From NCBI GenBank assembly GCA_018268315.1, contig JAFDWU010000005.1, positions 62,001 to 126,000 of the forward strand: DNA of 64,000 nt, in the 5' to 3' direction. The first letter of the stretch is position 1; the number at the start of each line of letters is the position of its first letter. Position numbers and translations under genes: made by a program. Below, in pieces: positions 44,448 to 52,615 of this stretch. This stretch comes from Armatimonadota bacterium. Its GTDB lineage: Bacteria > Armatimonadota > Fimbriimonadia > Fimbriimonadales > Fimbriimonadaceae. A model generated the notes under the pieces. The model was not told the DNA's origin, searched no databases, and saw only the letters and a list, made by a program, of their open reading frames with translations.

Positions 44448-45233
44448 ATGCGAATTCCCTTCTTTCAAGTAGATGCCTTTGCTGATGCGCCCTTCGGCGG
44501 GAACCCCGCGGCGATCGTTGTCATGGAACAGTTCCCGGAGGACCGTGTCATGCAGTCCATCGCAGCGGAGAACAACCTCGCGGAGACCGCTTTTCTTGTT
44601 CAAAAGGGCGAAGAAACCCAGCTGCGATGGTTCACTCCGGTGCTTGAGGTTCCGTTATGCGGGCATGGCACGTTGGCGACGGCGGCGGTAGTGATGGAGA
44701 AGCTAAAACCGGGAGCGAATGAGGTGGTCTTCCAAACGAAGAGTGGCCCGTTGCCGGTCAAACGCGAGGGCGTGGGGTATGCGATGAACTTCCCTGCCAG
44801 ACCCTGCACGGAGACTGCCGTCTGGCCCGAACTGACGTTGGCGTTAGGCGTCGAGCCCCAGGCGGTGTACCAGAACACCTTTAACTACATGGCAATTCTC
44901 GACACAGCGGAAGCCGTGCGCGGACTGCGGCCCAACCTTGACCTCGTTGCCAAACTTGATCGCCCTGGAGTCATCGTTACCGCCCCGGGAAGTGGCGAGT
45001 GGGATTTCGTGAGCCGATACTTTGCCCCGCAGAAAGGAATTCCAGAAGATCCCGTGACTGGCGCAGCGCACTGCATGCTCACGCCCTACTGGGCTAACGT
45101 GCTGGGCCGAACATCGTTGGTTGGGTATCAAGCTTCCAAGCGCGGAGGAACCGTCTTATGCGAACTGCACGGAGATCGTGTGGTGCTTAAGGGCAAGTGT
45201 GCCTTCGTAATTGAAGGCCACATGACGATCTAA
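44448..45233 (+). CDS. PhzF-family isomerase-like protein
   Basis: A 261-residue protein of the PhzF/diaminopimelate-epimerase fold. Hallmarks: FFQVDAFADAPFGGNPAAIVV at residues 4-24, ENNLAETAFLV with the catalytic Glu near residue 45, PVLEVPLCGHGTLATA near residue 65, and DPVTGAAHCMLTPYW near residue 205. PhzF isomerises DHHA in phenazine synthesis, but most homologues act on unknown metabolites, and no phenazine genes are present. Start ATG at 44448 since homology begins there. Confidence 0.88.
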   Translation: MRIPFFQVDAFADAPFGGNPAAIVVMEQFPEDRVMQSIAAENNLAETAFLVQKGEETQLRWFTPVLEVPLCGHGTLATAAVVMEKLKPGANEVVFQTKSGPLPVKREGVGYAMNFPARPCTETAVWPELTLALGVEPQAVYQNTFNYMAILDTAEAVRGLRPNLDLVAKLDRPGVIVTAPGSGEWDFVSRYFAPQKGIPEDPVTGAAHCMLTPYWANVLGRTSLVGYQASKRGGTVLCELHGDRVVLKGKCAFVIEGHMTI

Positions 45234-45292
45234 AGCGCGAAGCAGCTAAGCTCCTAAGTGCCGAGTTGCGATGGTCGGCGTAGGAGGAGAAG

Positions 45293-45688
45293 ATGCAGAT
45301 AACACGAAATGGCGAAAGGCCCTCCGGCAAGGGTCCAGCAGATTGGTTCACCGGCTCGGTGCGCATCGATCCCCTTTTTCAAGCCCCAGACCCAGCGCGA
45401 GTCGCTGGTGCATGCGTGACCTTCGAGCCAGGCGCGCGCACTGCATGGCACACTCATCCGCTCGGGCAAACATTTATAGTCGTGTCCGGATTAGGCTGGG
45501 CGCAACAAGAGGGCGGGCCGGTTGAAGAAATCCGGCCCGGCGACGTTATCTGGTTCCCACCCGGAGAGCGGCACTGGCACGGCGCAACGCCAACCACCGC
45601 GATGACCCACATCGCCATTCAGGAAGCGCTGGATGGCAAGACGGTGGAGTGGATGGAGAAGGTCAGCGACGAGCAATACGCGAAGTGA
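45293..45688 (+). CDS. cupin-domain protein
   Basis: A 131-residue single cupin. Metal-ligand motif 1 is [20 protein letters not shown] near residue 47, and motif 2 is [17 protein letters not shown] near residue 82. The opening [20 protein letters not shown] and the end [17 protein letters not shown] match the small manganese cupins related to (R)-hydroxynitrile lyase type proteins. The reaction is not predictable. AGGAGGAG five bases upstream is a strong ribosome site. It is close to the PhzF and aminotransferase genes in the same direction. Confidence 0.88.
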   Translation: MQITRNGERPSGKGPADWFTGSVRIDPLFQAPDPARVAGACVTFEPGARTAWHTHPLGQTFIVVSGLGWAQQEGGPVEEIRPGDVIWFPPGERHWHGATPTTAMTHIAIQEALDGKTVEWMEKVSDEQYAK

Positions 45689-45713
45689 AGATGTGTCACC
45701 ATCTACGTCGCTG

Positions 45714-46892
45714 ATGGACTCTGCACTCATTCACTTTCCGCCGATGGGCGTCTATGAGACGCTGTTCAAGTTCCTTGATGCCACCGGCAAGTACATGGGG
45801 ACCGAGGGGACGCACCCCTGGGCGCAGGGCTTCCCTCTTACCACCCCGATTCCCGGTGGGCCAGACATCCCCACCAGCATCAGCTTCACTCACACCGACC
45901 TGAAATACCCACCCGCGACCGGCGGCAAGGAACTGCTGGAAGCGATCCGCGATTACTACAACCACTTCTACGGAAGCAGCATCACCACCGACAACGTGGC
46001 GATCTTCGCGGGCGGCCGGCCCGGAATCTACACAACCCTCGCCTTCCTAAAGCCCGAGTTTCGGGTGCTGATCGAGGAAACCGAGTACACGCCTTACTGG
46101 GACGCGCTGAAGCTGCTAGGGCGGGATCATGCGATCATCCCCAGCAATCCCTACAACCGATTCCGCCCTTCTCTGAGCGACTATCAAGGCTTTGCAGCGC
46201 CTTCGTTCGTGGTGAAGAGCAACCCCTGCAATCCGACCGGCGTGACCTGGCGCGGCGAGACGCTGAAACAGCTGGTGGATTTCTGCAAAGAGGAAGGCCG
46301 AGGCGGTCTGTTCGATGAAGCCTACGAGTTCTTCCAAACGGGCGAACCGGATAGCGCCATGCGGTATGTGGGCGATATCGATAAAACCAATCTCTTTGTG
46401 GTCAGCGCGGCTACTAAAGGGCTGCAAGCGCCGGGCCTGCGGGTCGGCTGGGTCGTGGCGTCCAAGCAGAACATTGAACTATTCCGCAACTTCTCCAGCA
46501 TCGCGATGGGCGGTGTTGCGCGGCCGTCCCAGATTTGCACGGCTGGCTTGTTGCAGCTGCAGCGGGCGAAGCAGGCGCGCGAAGCAATTGGAGCGTTTTA
46601 CGGCTCTCAGCGAGCTCGATACGGTGAGGCCTTGACCGAGCTTGGGTTTGAGTTGTTCACGGGTGACGGAGGCTTCTACCACTGGGGTCGCTTGCCCGGC
46701 GGCCTGACCGCCGATGAGTTCAACGAACGGCTCTTCAAGCACGAAGCCGCGATCCTGCCGGGCACGCTCTGCGATATGTTTCGGCGCGGGTCAGCGTCGC
46801 CGCTGGCTAGTTTCGTTCGGTTCTCGTTTGGGCCGCTAAAGCAAGAGAGCTTTGACAGTGATGTGGCGATCCTGCGCGCGGCTTTAGGCTAG
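45714..46892 (+). CDS. class I/II PLP-dependent aminotransferase
   Basis: A 392-residue enzyme of the fold type I class. PLP site: the Schiff-base Lys in VVSAATKGLQAPGLRVGWV near residue 237; Asn in NPCNPTGVTW near residue 175; Asp and Tyr in FDEAYEFF near 202; C-terminal Arg in ASFVRFSFG near 367. It transfers the amino group of an amino acid to an unknown 2-oxo acid. The start chosen is ATG 45714, 25 bases after the cupin stop. A terminator hairpin follows. Confidence 0.9.
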   Translation: MDSALIHFPPMGVYETLFKFLDATGKYMGTEGTHPWAQGFPLTTPIPGGPDIPTSISFTHTDLKYPPATGGKELLEAIRDYYNHFYGSSITTDNVAIFAGGRPGIYTTLAFLKPEFRVLIEETEYTPYWDALKLLGRDHAIIPSNPYNRFRPSLSDYQGFAAPSFVVKSNPCNPTGVTWRGETLKQLVDFCKEEGRGGLFDEAYEFFQTGEPDSAMRYVGDIDKTNLFVVSAATKGLQAPGLRVGWVVASKQNIELFRNFSSIAMGGVARPSQICTAGLLQLQRAKQAREAIGAFYGSQRARYGEALTELGFELFTGDGGFYHWGRLPGGLTADEFNERLFKHEAAILPGTLCDMFRRGSASPLASFVRFSFGPLKQESFDSDVAILRAALG

Positions 46893-46896
46893 ACGG

Positions 46897-46927
46897 AATA
46901 CGGCCCAGCTTGAAGCTGAGCCGTATT
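46897..46927. terminator. bidirectional terminator hairpin
   Basis: AATACGGC (46897-46904) pairs with GCCGTATT (46920-46927) and CAGCT with AGCTG inside, with one C-A mismatch and loop TGA. It lies between the convergent aminotransferase and PEP-CTERM genes, and A/T pairs at the base suit termination in both directions. Confidence 0.75.
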
Positions 46928-46938
46928 GAAACAGAAAG

Positions 46939-47685
46939 TTAGGCAACCTTACGTCGTCGAACCAGCGCAACCCCAGCAATGCCAAATCCGAGCAGGGTGC
47001 AAGGCTCCGGTACTGCGGTGTTACCCGGGAAGCCCGATGGCCTCACTCCAAAGCCTTGAATCTCCATCTGAGCGTCGCCTTGATGGATCAGGAGCAAGCT
47101 GTTCGGAATCCAGAAATCTCTTCTGTAATTTAATCCGCTATATCCGAACGACGAGTAGTTCCTCAAGTAGTCGTCCATCTTCCGATTGTTGTTTTCTTTA
47201 AGCAGCCAGACGTCGCGGCCCTGCGGCTGCAAGGTAACCAAGTATTTGCTGCCAGCTACCAAACCGGAAATGTTTACCAATGCGGTGACGTCCGTCGCGT
47301 ACTTGTCGAAGCTGCCTCCATTTGGATATTTATCGATCCCCAGATCAATGATCGAGACTGAAGTCTGCTGCTGGCCCACCAAGGACCCCACCGCACCGCC
47401 AGACATCTTGAAAATCTGAACCAGGGCCCCCGTGGCGGAAGGTGACTCAATGTTGTTGCCGAAGATTGCCTCCACCCGGGTCAATGAGCCGGTGATTGAC
47501 GAAGTGATCACTTGTCCGGCCTGGACTCCTGCGCCATATCCCAAAGCGTTCTGGCCACCATCAAAACAAAGGGAGCCGTTTGTTGCTGTCGTGTCGTGAA
47601 GATTGCTGAATAGGACGGTTGCTGAACAGCGTGCAGCCGCCAAGCAAGCTGTCAGTGCGAAGAACGAAATCGACGATGCTCTCAT
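46939..47685 (-). CDS. PEP-CTERM exported protein
   Basis: A 248-residue exported protein. The signal peptide runs to about residue 22. The body is a beta-rich, Gly/Ser-rich choice-of-anchor-like domain (ATNGSLCFDGGQNALGYGAG). The C-terminal sorting tail is VPEPCTLLGFGIAGVALVRRRKVA, where VPEP precedes a short hydrophobic helix and RRRK. No catalytic motif is seen. A second member of this sorting class in the window. It shares a terminator with the convergent aminotransferase gene. Confidence 0.83.
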   Translation of the reverse strand: MRASSISFFALTACLAAARCSATVLFSNLHDTTATNGSLCFDGGQNALGYGAGVQAGQVITSSITGSLTRVEAIFGNNIESPSATGALVQIFKMSGGAVGSLVGQQQTSVSIIDLGIDKYPNGGSFDKYATDVTALVNISGLVAGSKYLVTLQPQGRDVWLLKENNNRKMDDYLRNYSSFGYSGLNYRRDFWIPNSLLLIHQGDAQMEIQGFGVRPSGFPGNTAVPEPCTLLGFGIAGVALVRRRKVA

Positions 47686-47839
47686 TTAATATCCTCCCAA
47701 TCAGTACCAACAAGGTTTAACAGTACGAGCTCTATTGTAACAAAAAAAGTTCGAATTTGCAGAGGTTGGAATCTGTAGGGCGCTGGCGTCAAGTTTGTTG
47801 GGTTAGAAATCTATCGGCGGCACTAGGAAGAGTGTTAGA

Positions 47840-48811
47840 TTAACCTGGAGCGAGCGCTGCCGAGCACTCTTGCCAGAGCCGTTCCACCAGTTCACCCGCA
47901 GGGGGAATATCGGTAATCGCGGCAACTCCAGTTCCCGAGTACAGGCACATCGCTTCGATATCGCCAACATATCCCTGCTTCGGCGCTGTGTCCTCGTAGC
48001 GGAAGATGGCTTCCCCGTCCGCCGTCTGCGCAATGGTCTCGCCTTCACCGGGTCGGTTTCCAACTTTAGGGCATCCATGCGCTTCCCAAGTTTCAAGAGT
48101 GCTATTGCGCAGCACACGATGCGCGGAGTATGGCCAAGCGCCGTCGAAGCAGACCGTAAGAGCCGTTGCACCCTGTGCCTCGACCAACTGTCGCTTGTAC
48201 TCCGGATGCGCGCGGCTCTCTTGGGTTGCCAAGAAACGAGTGCCGAGAATCGCGCCTTTCGCGCCGAGAGCAAGAACCTTAGCGATATCCGCTCCGCTCG
48301 ACATTCCTCCGGCGGCGATCACCGGCACTTTGCCGGCCGCTTCGATAACGCGCGGAAGGAGTTGCAGTAATGGGGTGCTGGACTGAACATGGCCGCCCGC
48401 CTCGACGCCTTGGCAAATAAGAAAGTCGGCGCCTTGGTCAATCGCCCGCTTCACGCCAGGGATATTGGTCACCTGAATTCCCACGAATGCGCCCGCGGCT
48501 TTTACCTTTGGCAAATGCGGCTCCGGGTCGCCCCAGGAGAATGTTACGATGAGAACGCCGACTTCCAAAGCCGCATCGAGCGATACCGGCGGAAAGGCGA
48601 GGGCAAAGTTCACGAAGAAGGGGTTTGCCGTCGCCTCTCGTACCTGACGTACCAGCTCGGCCGCGATGTCGGGCGGCGTCCAGGTCAGCGCCATCGAGCC
48701 CATCCCGCCTGCCTTTGAGACCGCTGCTGCTAATTCCGGGCCGGCAAGACTCGCGGTTGGCGCTTGCCAGATGGGATAGCGCAGGGACTCAAGGACCGCC
48801 TGAAACTTCAT
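47840..48811 (-). CDS. NAD(P)H-dependent flavin oxidoreductase / nitronate monooxygenase-like
   Basis: A 323-residue TIM-barrel flavoprotein. Order: YPIWQAPTASLAGPELAAAVSKAGGMGSMALTW at the N-terminus, NPFFVNFALAFP, VQVTNIPGVKRAIDQGADFLICQGVEAGGH near residue 112-141, PVIAAGGMSSGADIAKVLALGAKGAILGTRFLAT near 167-200. These are the FMN and substrate-contacting segments of the nitronate monooxygenase family. The true substrate is uncertain, since many homologues are enoyl-reductase-like. GATACT six bases before the ATG suggests a leaderless start. Confidence 0.9.
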   Translation of the reverse strand: MKFQAVLESLRYPIWQAPTASLAGPELAAAVSKAGGMGSMALTWTPPDIAAELVRQVREATANPFFVNFALAFPPVSLDAALEVGVLIVTFSWGDPEPHLPKVKAAGAFVGIQVTNIPGVKRAIDQGADFLICQGVEAGGHVQSSTPLLQLLPRVIEAAGKVPVIAAGGMSSGADIAKVLALGAKGAILGTRFLATQESRAHPEYKRQLVEAQGATALTVCFDGAWPYSAHRVLRNSTLETWEAHGCPKVGNRPGEGETIAQTADGEAIFRYEDTAPKQGYVGDIEAMCLYSGTGVAAITDIPPAGELVERLWQECSAALAPG

Positions 48812-48817
48812 GGCGAC

Positions 48818-48823
48818 AGTATC
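48818..48823 (-). promoter_or_regulatory. -10 hexamer, nitronate monooxygenase-like gene
   Basis: GATACT six bases before the ATG at 48811. Weaker than the TANNNT examples but with the same spacing. Confidence 0.35.
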
Positions 48824-48864
48824 GCACAGCGACTATTCGTGGAGCACCCTGCTAGCTGAACCCC

Positions 48865-50010
48865 TCAGCTACCCGTTCCGCCTCGCCTCTCACCGCCCAC
48901 AGTCCGCTGCATTTGACCAGGGGCAACAGGACCAAACAACGGCACCAACTCGGCAAGATTGAATTGCATGAAGTCCGTCTCATCCGAATTAGTGCAGTTA
49001 AACACAAACACGCGCTCAACAGGATAGATCGTGATCGAAGCGCGGAATCCCCACATGTTGCCACCACCAGCGTTAAGGCACGGCGTGTTACGTCGACTGT
49101 TCTGAACCATCAGACCATAGCCCTCCTGAGCCGGTCGGCCCTCATACTGCACGTAACCCTTTAGCCACTTAGCTCTTTCCGCCGAATTCAGAATGCGGCC
49201 ATCCATGATGGCTTGGTACCAGGCGAACATGTCCTTCGGGCTCGAGACTATCCCACCGGCACCTTTCAGTCCCCAGAACAATCCTGGAACAGCATCCGGG
49301 CTATTTCGGCCAAACTTCCGTCGCCCGTAACCAACGGCAATATTCTTGGGCTTCCAAAGCTTCTCCGCAAAGAATCCGCTGTTGGACATGTGCGCAGGCT
49401 TGAACTGGGATGAACGAATGTAGTTCTCCCACGTCATCCCGCTAGCCGCTTCGATGATGGCGGCCAGCAACACATAGCCGTTGTTCGAATACTGTGGCTT
49501 TGAGCCAGGGGTGAACAGAAGCTTCTCGTTCAATATCCTCCTAATGCCCTCTGCCTTCGAAAGCTTTGCAAAGTCGCCGCCCTCTTCGCGCGTTGAGTTC
49601 GTCATCCCGAGTCCGGCTGTGTGAATCAGGAGTTCATGGACAGTGATGTCCTGCTTTTCTGCCGGAACGTTGTCGAAGAACTTGGTGATTTTGTCGTTGA
49701 CGCTTAGCTTTCCTTCCTGTTCTAGATGGAGGATCGCGACGGCCGTCAAACACTTCGTTAGCGAGCCGATGGCGAAAGCGGTGTCTTTCGTGTTCAGGAA
49801 GTTTTCCTCTTTGCACGCGTAGCCGTATCCCTTATTCAGAAGCACATGGTGACCCTTGGCAACCAGAACTGCCCCTTGCGCATTCGAAATCTTGGTAAGC
49901 GCGCTGTCTATCTTCGTACCCAAATCATCTTGTGACTGAGCATTTGAATAAACATGCAAGCTAAGGAAAGCCCCAGCGATGGCCGTAGATCGGAGTGTCT
50001 GTGTCAACAT
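48865..50010 (-). CDS. exported serine hydrolase (class C beta-lactamase/PBP-like)
   Basis: A 381-residue exported protein (signal STAIAGAFLSLHVYSNAQS). Catalytic SxxK is SLTK (IGSLTKCLTAVAILHLE, Ser near residue 82); YxN is YSN (PQYSNNGYVLLAAII near residue 168); a C-terminal HxG/KTG-like motif is NAGGGNMWGF near 318. Such proteins include esterases, D-aminopeptidases and resistance proteins, so no antibiotic role is implied. It is divergent from an HTH regulator over a long perfect inverted repeat. TATTGT lies ten bases before the ATG. Confidence 0.88.
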   Translation of the reverse strand: MLTQTLRSTAIAGAFLSLHVYSNAQSQDDLGTKIDSALTKISNAQGAVLVAKGHHVLLNKGYGYACKEENFLNTKDTAFAIGSLTKCLTAVAILHLEQEGKLSVNDKITKFFDNVPAEKQDITVHELLIHTAGLGMTNSTREEGGDFAKLSKAEGIRRILNEKLLFTPGSKPQYSNNGYVLLAAIIEAASGMTWENYIRSSQFKPAHMSNSGFFAEKLWKPKNIAVGYGRRKFGRNSPDAVPGLFWGLKGAGGIVSSPKDMFAWYQAIMDGRILNSAERAKWLKGYVQYEGRPAQEGYGLMVQNSRRNTPCLNAGGGNMWGFRASITIYPVERVFVFNCTNSDETDFMQFNLAELVPLFGPVAPGQMQRTVGGERRGGTGS

Positions 50011-50024
50011 GAAGGGGGAAACAA

Positions 50025-50060
50025 TATCTGGTGTAAAGTAGTTCCTGTTTACACCAGATA
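50025..50060. promoter_or_regulatory. probable operator: perfect 13-bp inverted repeat
   Basis: TATCTGGTGTAAA (50025-50037), ten bases, TTTACACCAGATA (50048-50060). The half-sites are 23 bp apart centre to centre. It fills the divergent promoter between the serine hydrolase gene and the winged-helix regulator gene, so the regulator (50082) is the natural ligand. No such repeat occurs at the other promoters I examined. Confidence 0.72.
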
Positions 50061-50081
50061 ATTATAGGATTCGGTGATTCT

Positions 50082-50621
50082 ATGAAAATAGTTGCGACAT
50101 TCGAGCAATTGGAATGTTTGGCCTCCCTTGCCCGGAGGGAGGTTTACTACGCTTTCTTGACCTACGGTGACCTGACCGTTAAGCAGCTTTCCGAAAAAAT
50201 GGGCCGACCTACGAAGTCGCTTTACTACCCCGTCCGACAATTGGTTCAGTGTGGATTGCTGGAAGTTGCGGAGACGCACCGGGTAGCCAAGAGGACCGAG
50301 GCTACATACCGCGCGACTTCTGATGAAATCGACCTACCCCCCGCGGATCCCAGGAACCTTAAGGTCATTTCAAAATCAATGCGCCTAACCTTGAGGAGAG
50401 CCTTAGGCGACGTCAATAGCCTTAGGACTCCGGAGGAGTTAAACAAGGTGTTCATTGATCGCTCCCGTATTAGGATGAGCGCTGAGGTCTATCGTGAGGT
50501 TTGCAGACTGATAATGGAAGCCATACATTTTGCGAAAGAGCACTCCGATCCGCAGGCGGAAGAGTTCTCAATGCTGGTGCTCGGTCTTCCGACCCCTCGA
50601 GACTCAAGTCGAGGGAAATAG
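50082..50621 (+). CDS. winged-helix (ArsR/HTH_20-like) transcriptional regulator
   Basis: A 179-residue protein. The winged helix is at residues ~8-85: ASLARREVYYAFLTYGDLTVKQLSEKMGRPTKSLYYPVRQLVQCGLLEVA, followed by wing KRTEATYRATSDEIDLP. The rest is helical (SMRLTLRRALGDVNSL, EVYREVCRLIMEAIHFAKEH) and probably dimerises. No metal-binding Cys set is seen. It most likely represses the divergent hydrolase gene and itself through the 13-bp dyad. The start at ATG 50082 is the first in frame. Confidence 0.82.
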   Translation: MKIVATFEQLECLASLARREVYYAFLTYGDLTVKQLSEKMGRPTKSLYYPVRQLVQCGLLEVAETHRVAKRTEATYRATSDEIDLPPADPRNLKVISKSMRLTLRRALGDVNSLRTPEELNKVFIDRSRIRMSAEVYREVCRLIMEAIHFAKEHSDPQAEEFSMLVLGLPTPRDSSRGK

Positions 50622-50627
50622 AGGCCA

Positions 50628-51416
50628 CTACCCGATTGGCATCGGGAGCGCTTCGCGACGCTTGTCTCGGATGGTGGTGTAGGCAATAAAGAAGATAAGT
50701 ATGACTGCGAGCACCAAGGAGGAGCCAATTGTGCCCAGATTCAGCCCACCTTTCGAGACTGGCTTGGTCATAAGGTCTCCGAACGTTGCCCCGAAGGGCC
50801 GCGTCAGAACAAATGCTGTCCAGAAGAGAATGACGCGGTTGATCTTCGTGAAATAGTAGGCGAGCGTGGTCAGCCCAATCAAAGCGCCGATAAGCACTGC
50901 TCCACCGATAAAGCCAAGGCCCGAACTGTCGGCCAAGAAGTCTCCTAACGCGGTGCCGAGCGTGTTGGAGAACAAGATGGCGGTCCAATAGAACACCTCC
51001 GCCCGCCTTGTTCGGATGGAATCGACGGAAAGGCTCCCTTCCACAAATCGCCAAACAATCAATACGACGGCTAGGCACGAAACAAGAATCGCGCTGCCCA
51101 CCGCGTAGCCCAGCTTGAGTGTTCGATCCATGTAGTCCGACATCGTGGTGCCGGCTGTACTCGTGGACAAAATCACTGACCAGTAGAGCACGGGATGGAA
51201 CTTCTTGGAGGCAAGCTGGCCGGAAAGCGAGATTAGGAAGATGCTGATGAGGATGAGGGAGCTGATCGCGTAGCCCACGTTTAACGTCATCGAAAGGAGG
51301 TCGCCGCCTGTCTCGCCCAAGGTTGTGGCGCAGATCTTCATGATCCAAAAGAAGATCGTGACTGCTGGAACCTTGTTCAGAAGCTCCCTACCTACCGCCG
51401 AAGCCTGGTCATCCAT
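50628..51416 (-). CDS. DUF347-type integral membrane protein with four internal repeats
   Basis: A 262-residue membrane protein with eight hydrophobic helices. Four repeats of the DUF347 type are visible: KVPAVTIFFWIMKICATTLGETGGD near residue 15, YWSVILSTSTAGTTMSDYM near residue 78, FYWTAILFSNTLGTALGDFL near residue 143 and LFWTAFVLTRPFGATFGDL near residue 202. The repeated (T/G)xGD-like ends are probable functional sites. The family is COG4705-like and uncharacterised. The DUF6176-like gene stops ten bases upstream in the same direction, so they form an operon. Confidence 0.8.
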   Translation of the reverse strand: MDDQASAVGRELLNKVPAVTIFFWIMKICATTLGETGGDLLSMTLNVGYAISSLILISIFLISLSGQLASKKFHPVLYWSVILSTSTAGTTMSDYMDRTLKLGYAVGSAILVSCLAVVLIVWRFVEGSLSVDSIRTRRAEVFYWTAILFSNTLGTALGDFLADSSGLGFIGGAVLIGALIGLTTLAYYFTKINRVILFWTAFVLTRPFGATFGDLMTKPVSKGGLNLGTIGSSLVLAVILIFFIAYTTIRDKRREALPMPIG

Positions 51417-51426
51417 CTTGGAGTAA

Positions 51427-51759
51427 TTACCGCGACCAGCTCATGATCCGCTTCGGCAATTGCGGTAAAGGCTGGTTGGCATCGATGCCGGTGATATCCA
51501 TGATTTGATCCTTGAACCAGACGTCAAAAGGCTCTTGCGACGCTGTCAGGCTTTCGTTCACCTTATTTCCGTCGTCGGCAGTGAAACAGATGATGAGAAA
51601 ATCGCCCATCGGAGTTTCCTGCAGGAACCAGCTTTCCTTTGTGACTCTCACCTGAGTCTTGTCGAGCTCTGCGCGGCGCGTGGTGTTTAGAGCCTCGGCA
51701 AACGCAAGGGCTGCCTCTGTTTTGCCGGGAAGAATCGGAACGAAGAAAGCGTTGTCCAT
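51427..51759 (-). CDS. DUF6176-like small protein
   Basis: A 110-residue soluble protein of the ferredoxin-like type. It has the pattern FVPILPGKTEAALAFAEALNTTRRAE, then VTKESWFLQETPMGDFLIICF, and the C-terminal PFDVWFKDQIMDITGID, typical of DUF6176 (assigned from memory of the pattern). ATG 51759 is preferred; TATGGT lies eight bases upstream. It precedes the DUF347-type membrane gene with a ten-base gap, so they are probably co-transcribed. Function unknown. Confidence 0.66.
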   Translation of the reverse strand: MDNAFFVPILPGKTEAALAFAEALNTTRRAELDKTQVRVTKESWFLQETPMGDFLIICFTADDGNKVNESLTASQEPFDVWFKDQIMDITGIDANQPLPQLPKRIMSWSR

Positions 51760-51888
51760 AAGGACCCACCATACCCCCAGGGGGTTAAGCAACACTCAGG
51801 GCATGCTTTCAGCGTAGGAAGTAGTAACGACTGGCCTCTTTTGCCCGCTGGGCAAAGTGAACTTACCAACCGTGATTTGGAGGTTAAG

Positions 51889-52254
51889 ATGATTACTGGA
51901 CAAGATCGCGAGACAGAGCATCAGATTGCTGAAAGCCTTGCCGAAGAGCTGGGAAAGCATGCAAGTCCGCGAAGTGTATTTGCTGCGCCGATTGAGAGGG
52001 ATGGTCTAACCGTTATCCCAGTTGCGAGGATGCGCTACGGCTTTGGCGGCGGCATGGGACGAGGGAAAGACAATTCCACGCCAATTGGTGAAGGCGGCGG
52101 AGGCGGTATTGAAGCCGCGCCGGTAGGCTACATTGAAATCCGCGAGGGCAAGGCGTTCTTCCGACCGATATTCGATGCCAACACCGTTCTGCGAATCGCG
52201 GCGGTCACAAGCGTACTCACGATGTTGCTTATGGGAAGGCGTCGAAGGCGCTAG
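51889..52254 (+). CDS. GerW/YtfJ-like protein
   Basis: A 121-residue protein with the GerW family look: helix HQIAESLAEELGKHASPRSVF, then GLTVIPVARMRYGFGGG near residue 44, the glycine-rich stretch GEGGGGGIEAAPVGYIEI near residue 72-90, and a C-terminal hydrophobic segment TVLRIAAVTSVLTMLLMG with an Arg tail. In Bacillus YtfJ/GerW is sporulation-linked, but homologues occur widely in non-sporulating bacteria. ATG 51889 has GAGG about six bases upstream. Confidence 0.7.
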   Translation: MITGQDRETEHQIAESLAEELGKHASPRSVFAAPIERDGLTVIPVARMRYGFGGGMGRGKDNSTPIGEGGGGGIEAAPVGYIEIREGKAFFRPIFDANTVLRIAAVTSVLTMLLMGRRRRR

Positions 52255-52308
52255 CCGGCGACTGACCGTCAGCCTCTCGCCCGGTGAATAAGCAAGCCAG
52301 CCAGTTTG

Positions 52309-52314
52309 TATACT
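52309..52314 (+). promoter_or_regulatory. -10 hexamer, DUF1905 gene
   Basis: TATACT seven bases before the TTG at 52322. It supports a leaderless TTG start, since there is no ATG or GTG at the same place. Confidence 0.5.
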
Positions 52315-52321
52315 TGGCCGG

Positions 52322-52615
52322 TTGATTCTGGAATTCACCGCCGAAGCGATTTATTGGAGGGGGCCCGCTCCATTCGTCTATGTGCCAGTTCCGACTGATC
52401 TCTCCCAGGAGATCAAGTCGGTTTCGTGTCTGGTGACCTACGGCTGGGGTTGTATTCCGGTGCGGGTGCGTATCGGCAATACCGAATTCAAGACTTCCCT
52501 CTTCCCGACGGACGGCGTGTATCTGGTGCCGGTTAAGGCCGCGGTGCAAAAGGCGGAAGGCGTGAATGTGGGTGAAGTGGCTAAGGTTCGGCTGGAGCTT
52601 GAATTCAGGCGCTGA
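52322..52615 (+). CDS. DUF1905 domain protein
   Basis: A 97-residue protein, entirely one DUF1905 domain: ILEFTAEAIYWRGPAPFVYVPVP at the start, SVSCLVTYGWGCIPVRVRIGNTEFKTSLFP in the middle, and GDVV-like YLVPVKAAVQKAEGVNVGEVAKVRLELE at the end. The beta-barrel may bind small molecules, but no role is established. It starts with TTG and has TATACT seven bases upstream. It ends in an 11-bp overlap with the convergent GNAT gene. Confidence 0.78.
   Translation: MILEFTAEAIYWRGPAPFVYVPVPTDLSQEIKSVSCLVTYGWGCIPVRVRIGNTEFKTSLFPTDGVYLVPVKAAVQKAEGVNVGEVAKVRLELEFRR

Noticed and set aside
44306-44449. Longer N-terminus of the DinB gene at 43802-44305
   Set aside because: The extension is basic and unlike DinB and runs across the divergent promoter region of the PhzF-like gene.
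44448-45233. Phenazine biosynthesis cluster
   Set aside because: Only a PhzF-like gene is present; phzA/B/D/E/G are absent, and PhzF relatives occur widely without phenazines.
48865-50010. An antibiotic-resistance beta-lactamase
   Set aside because: The SxxK and YxN motifs show only the fold. Most proteins of this group in environmental bacteria are esterases or peptidases, and no AmpR or AmpG is near.
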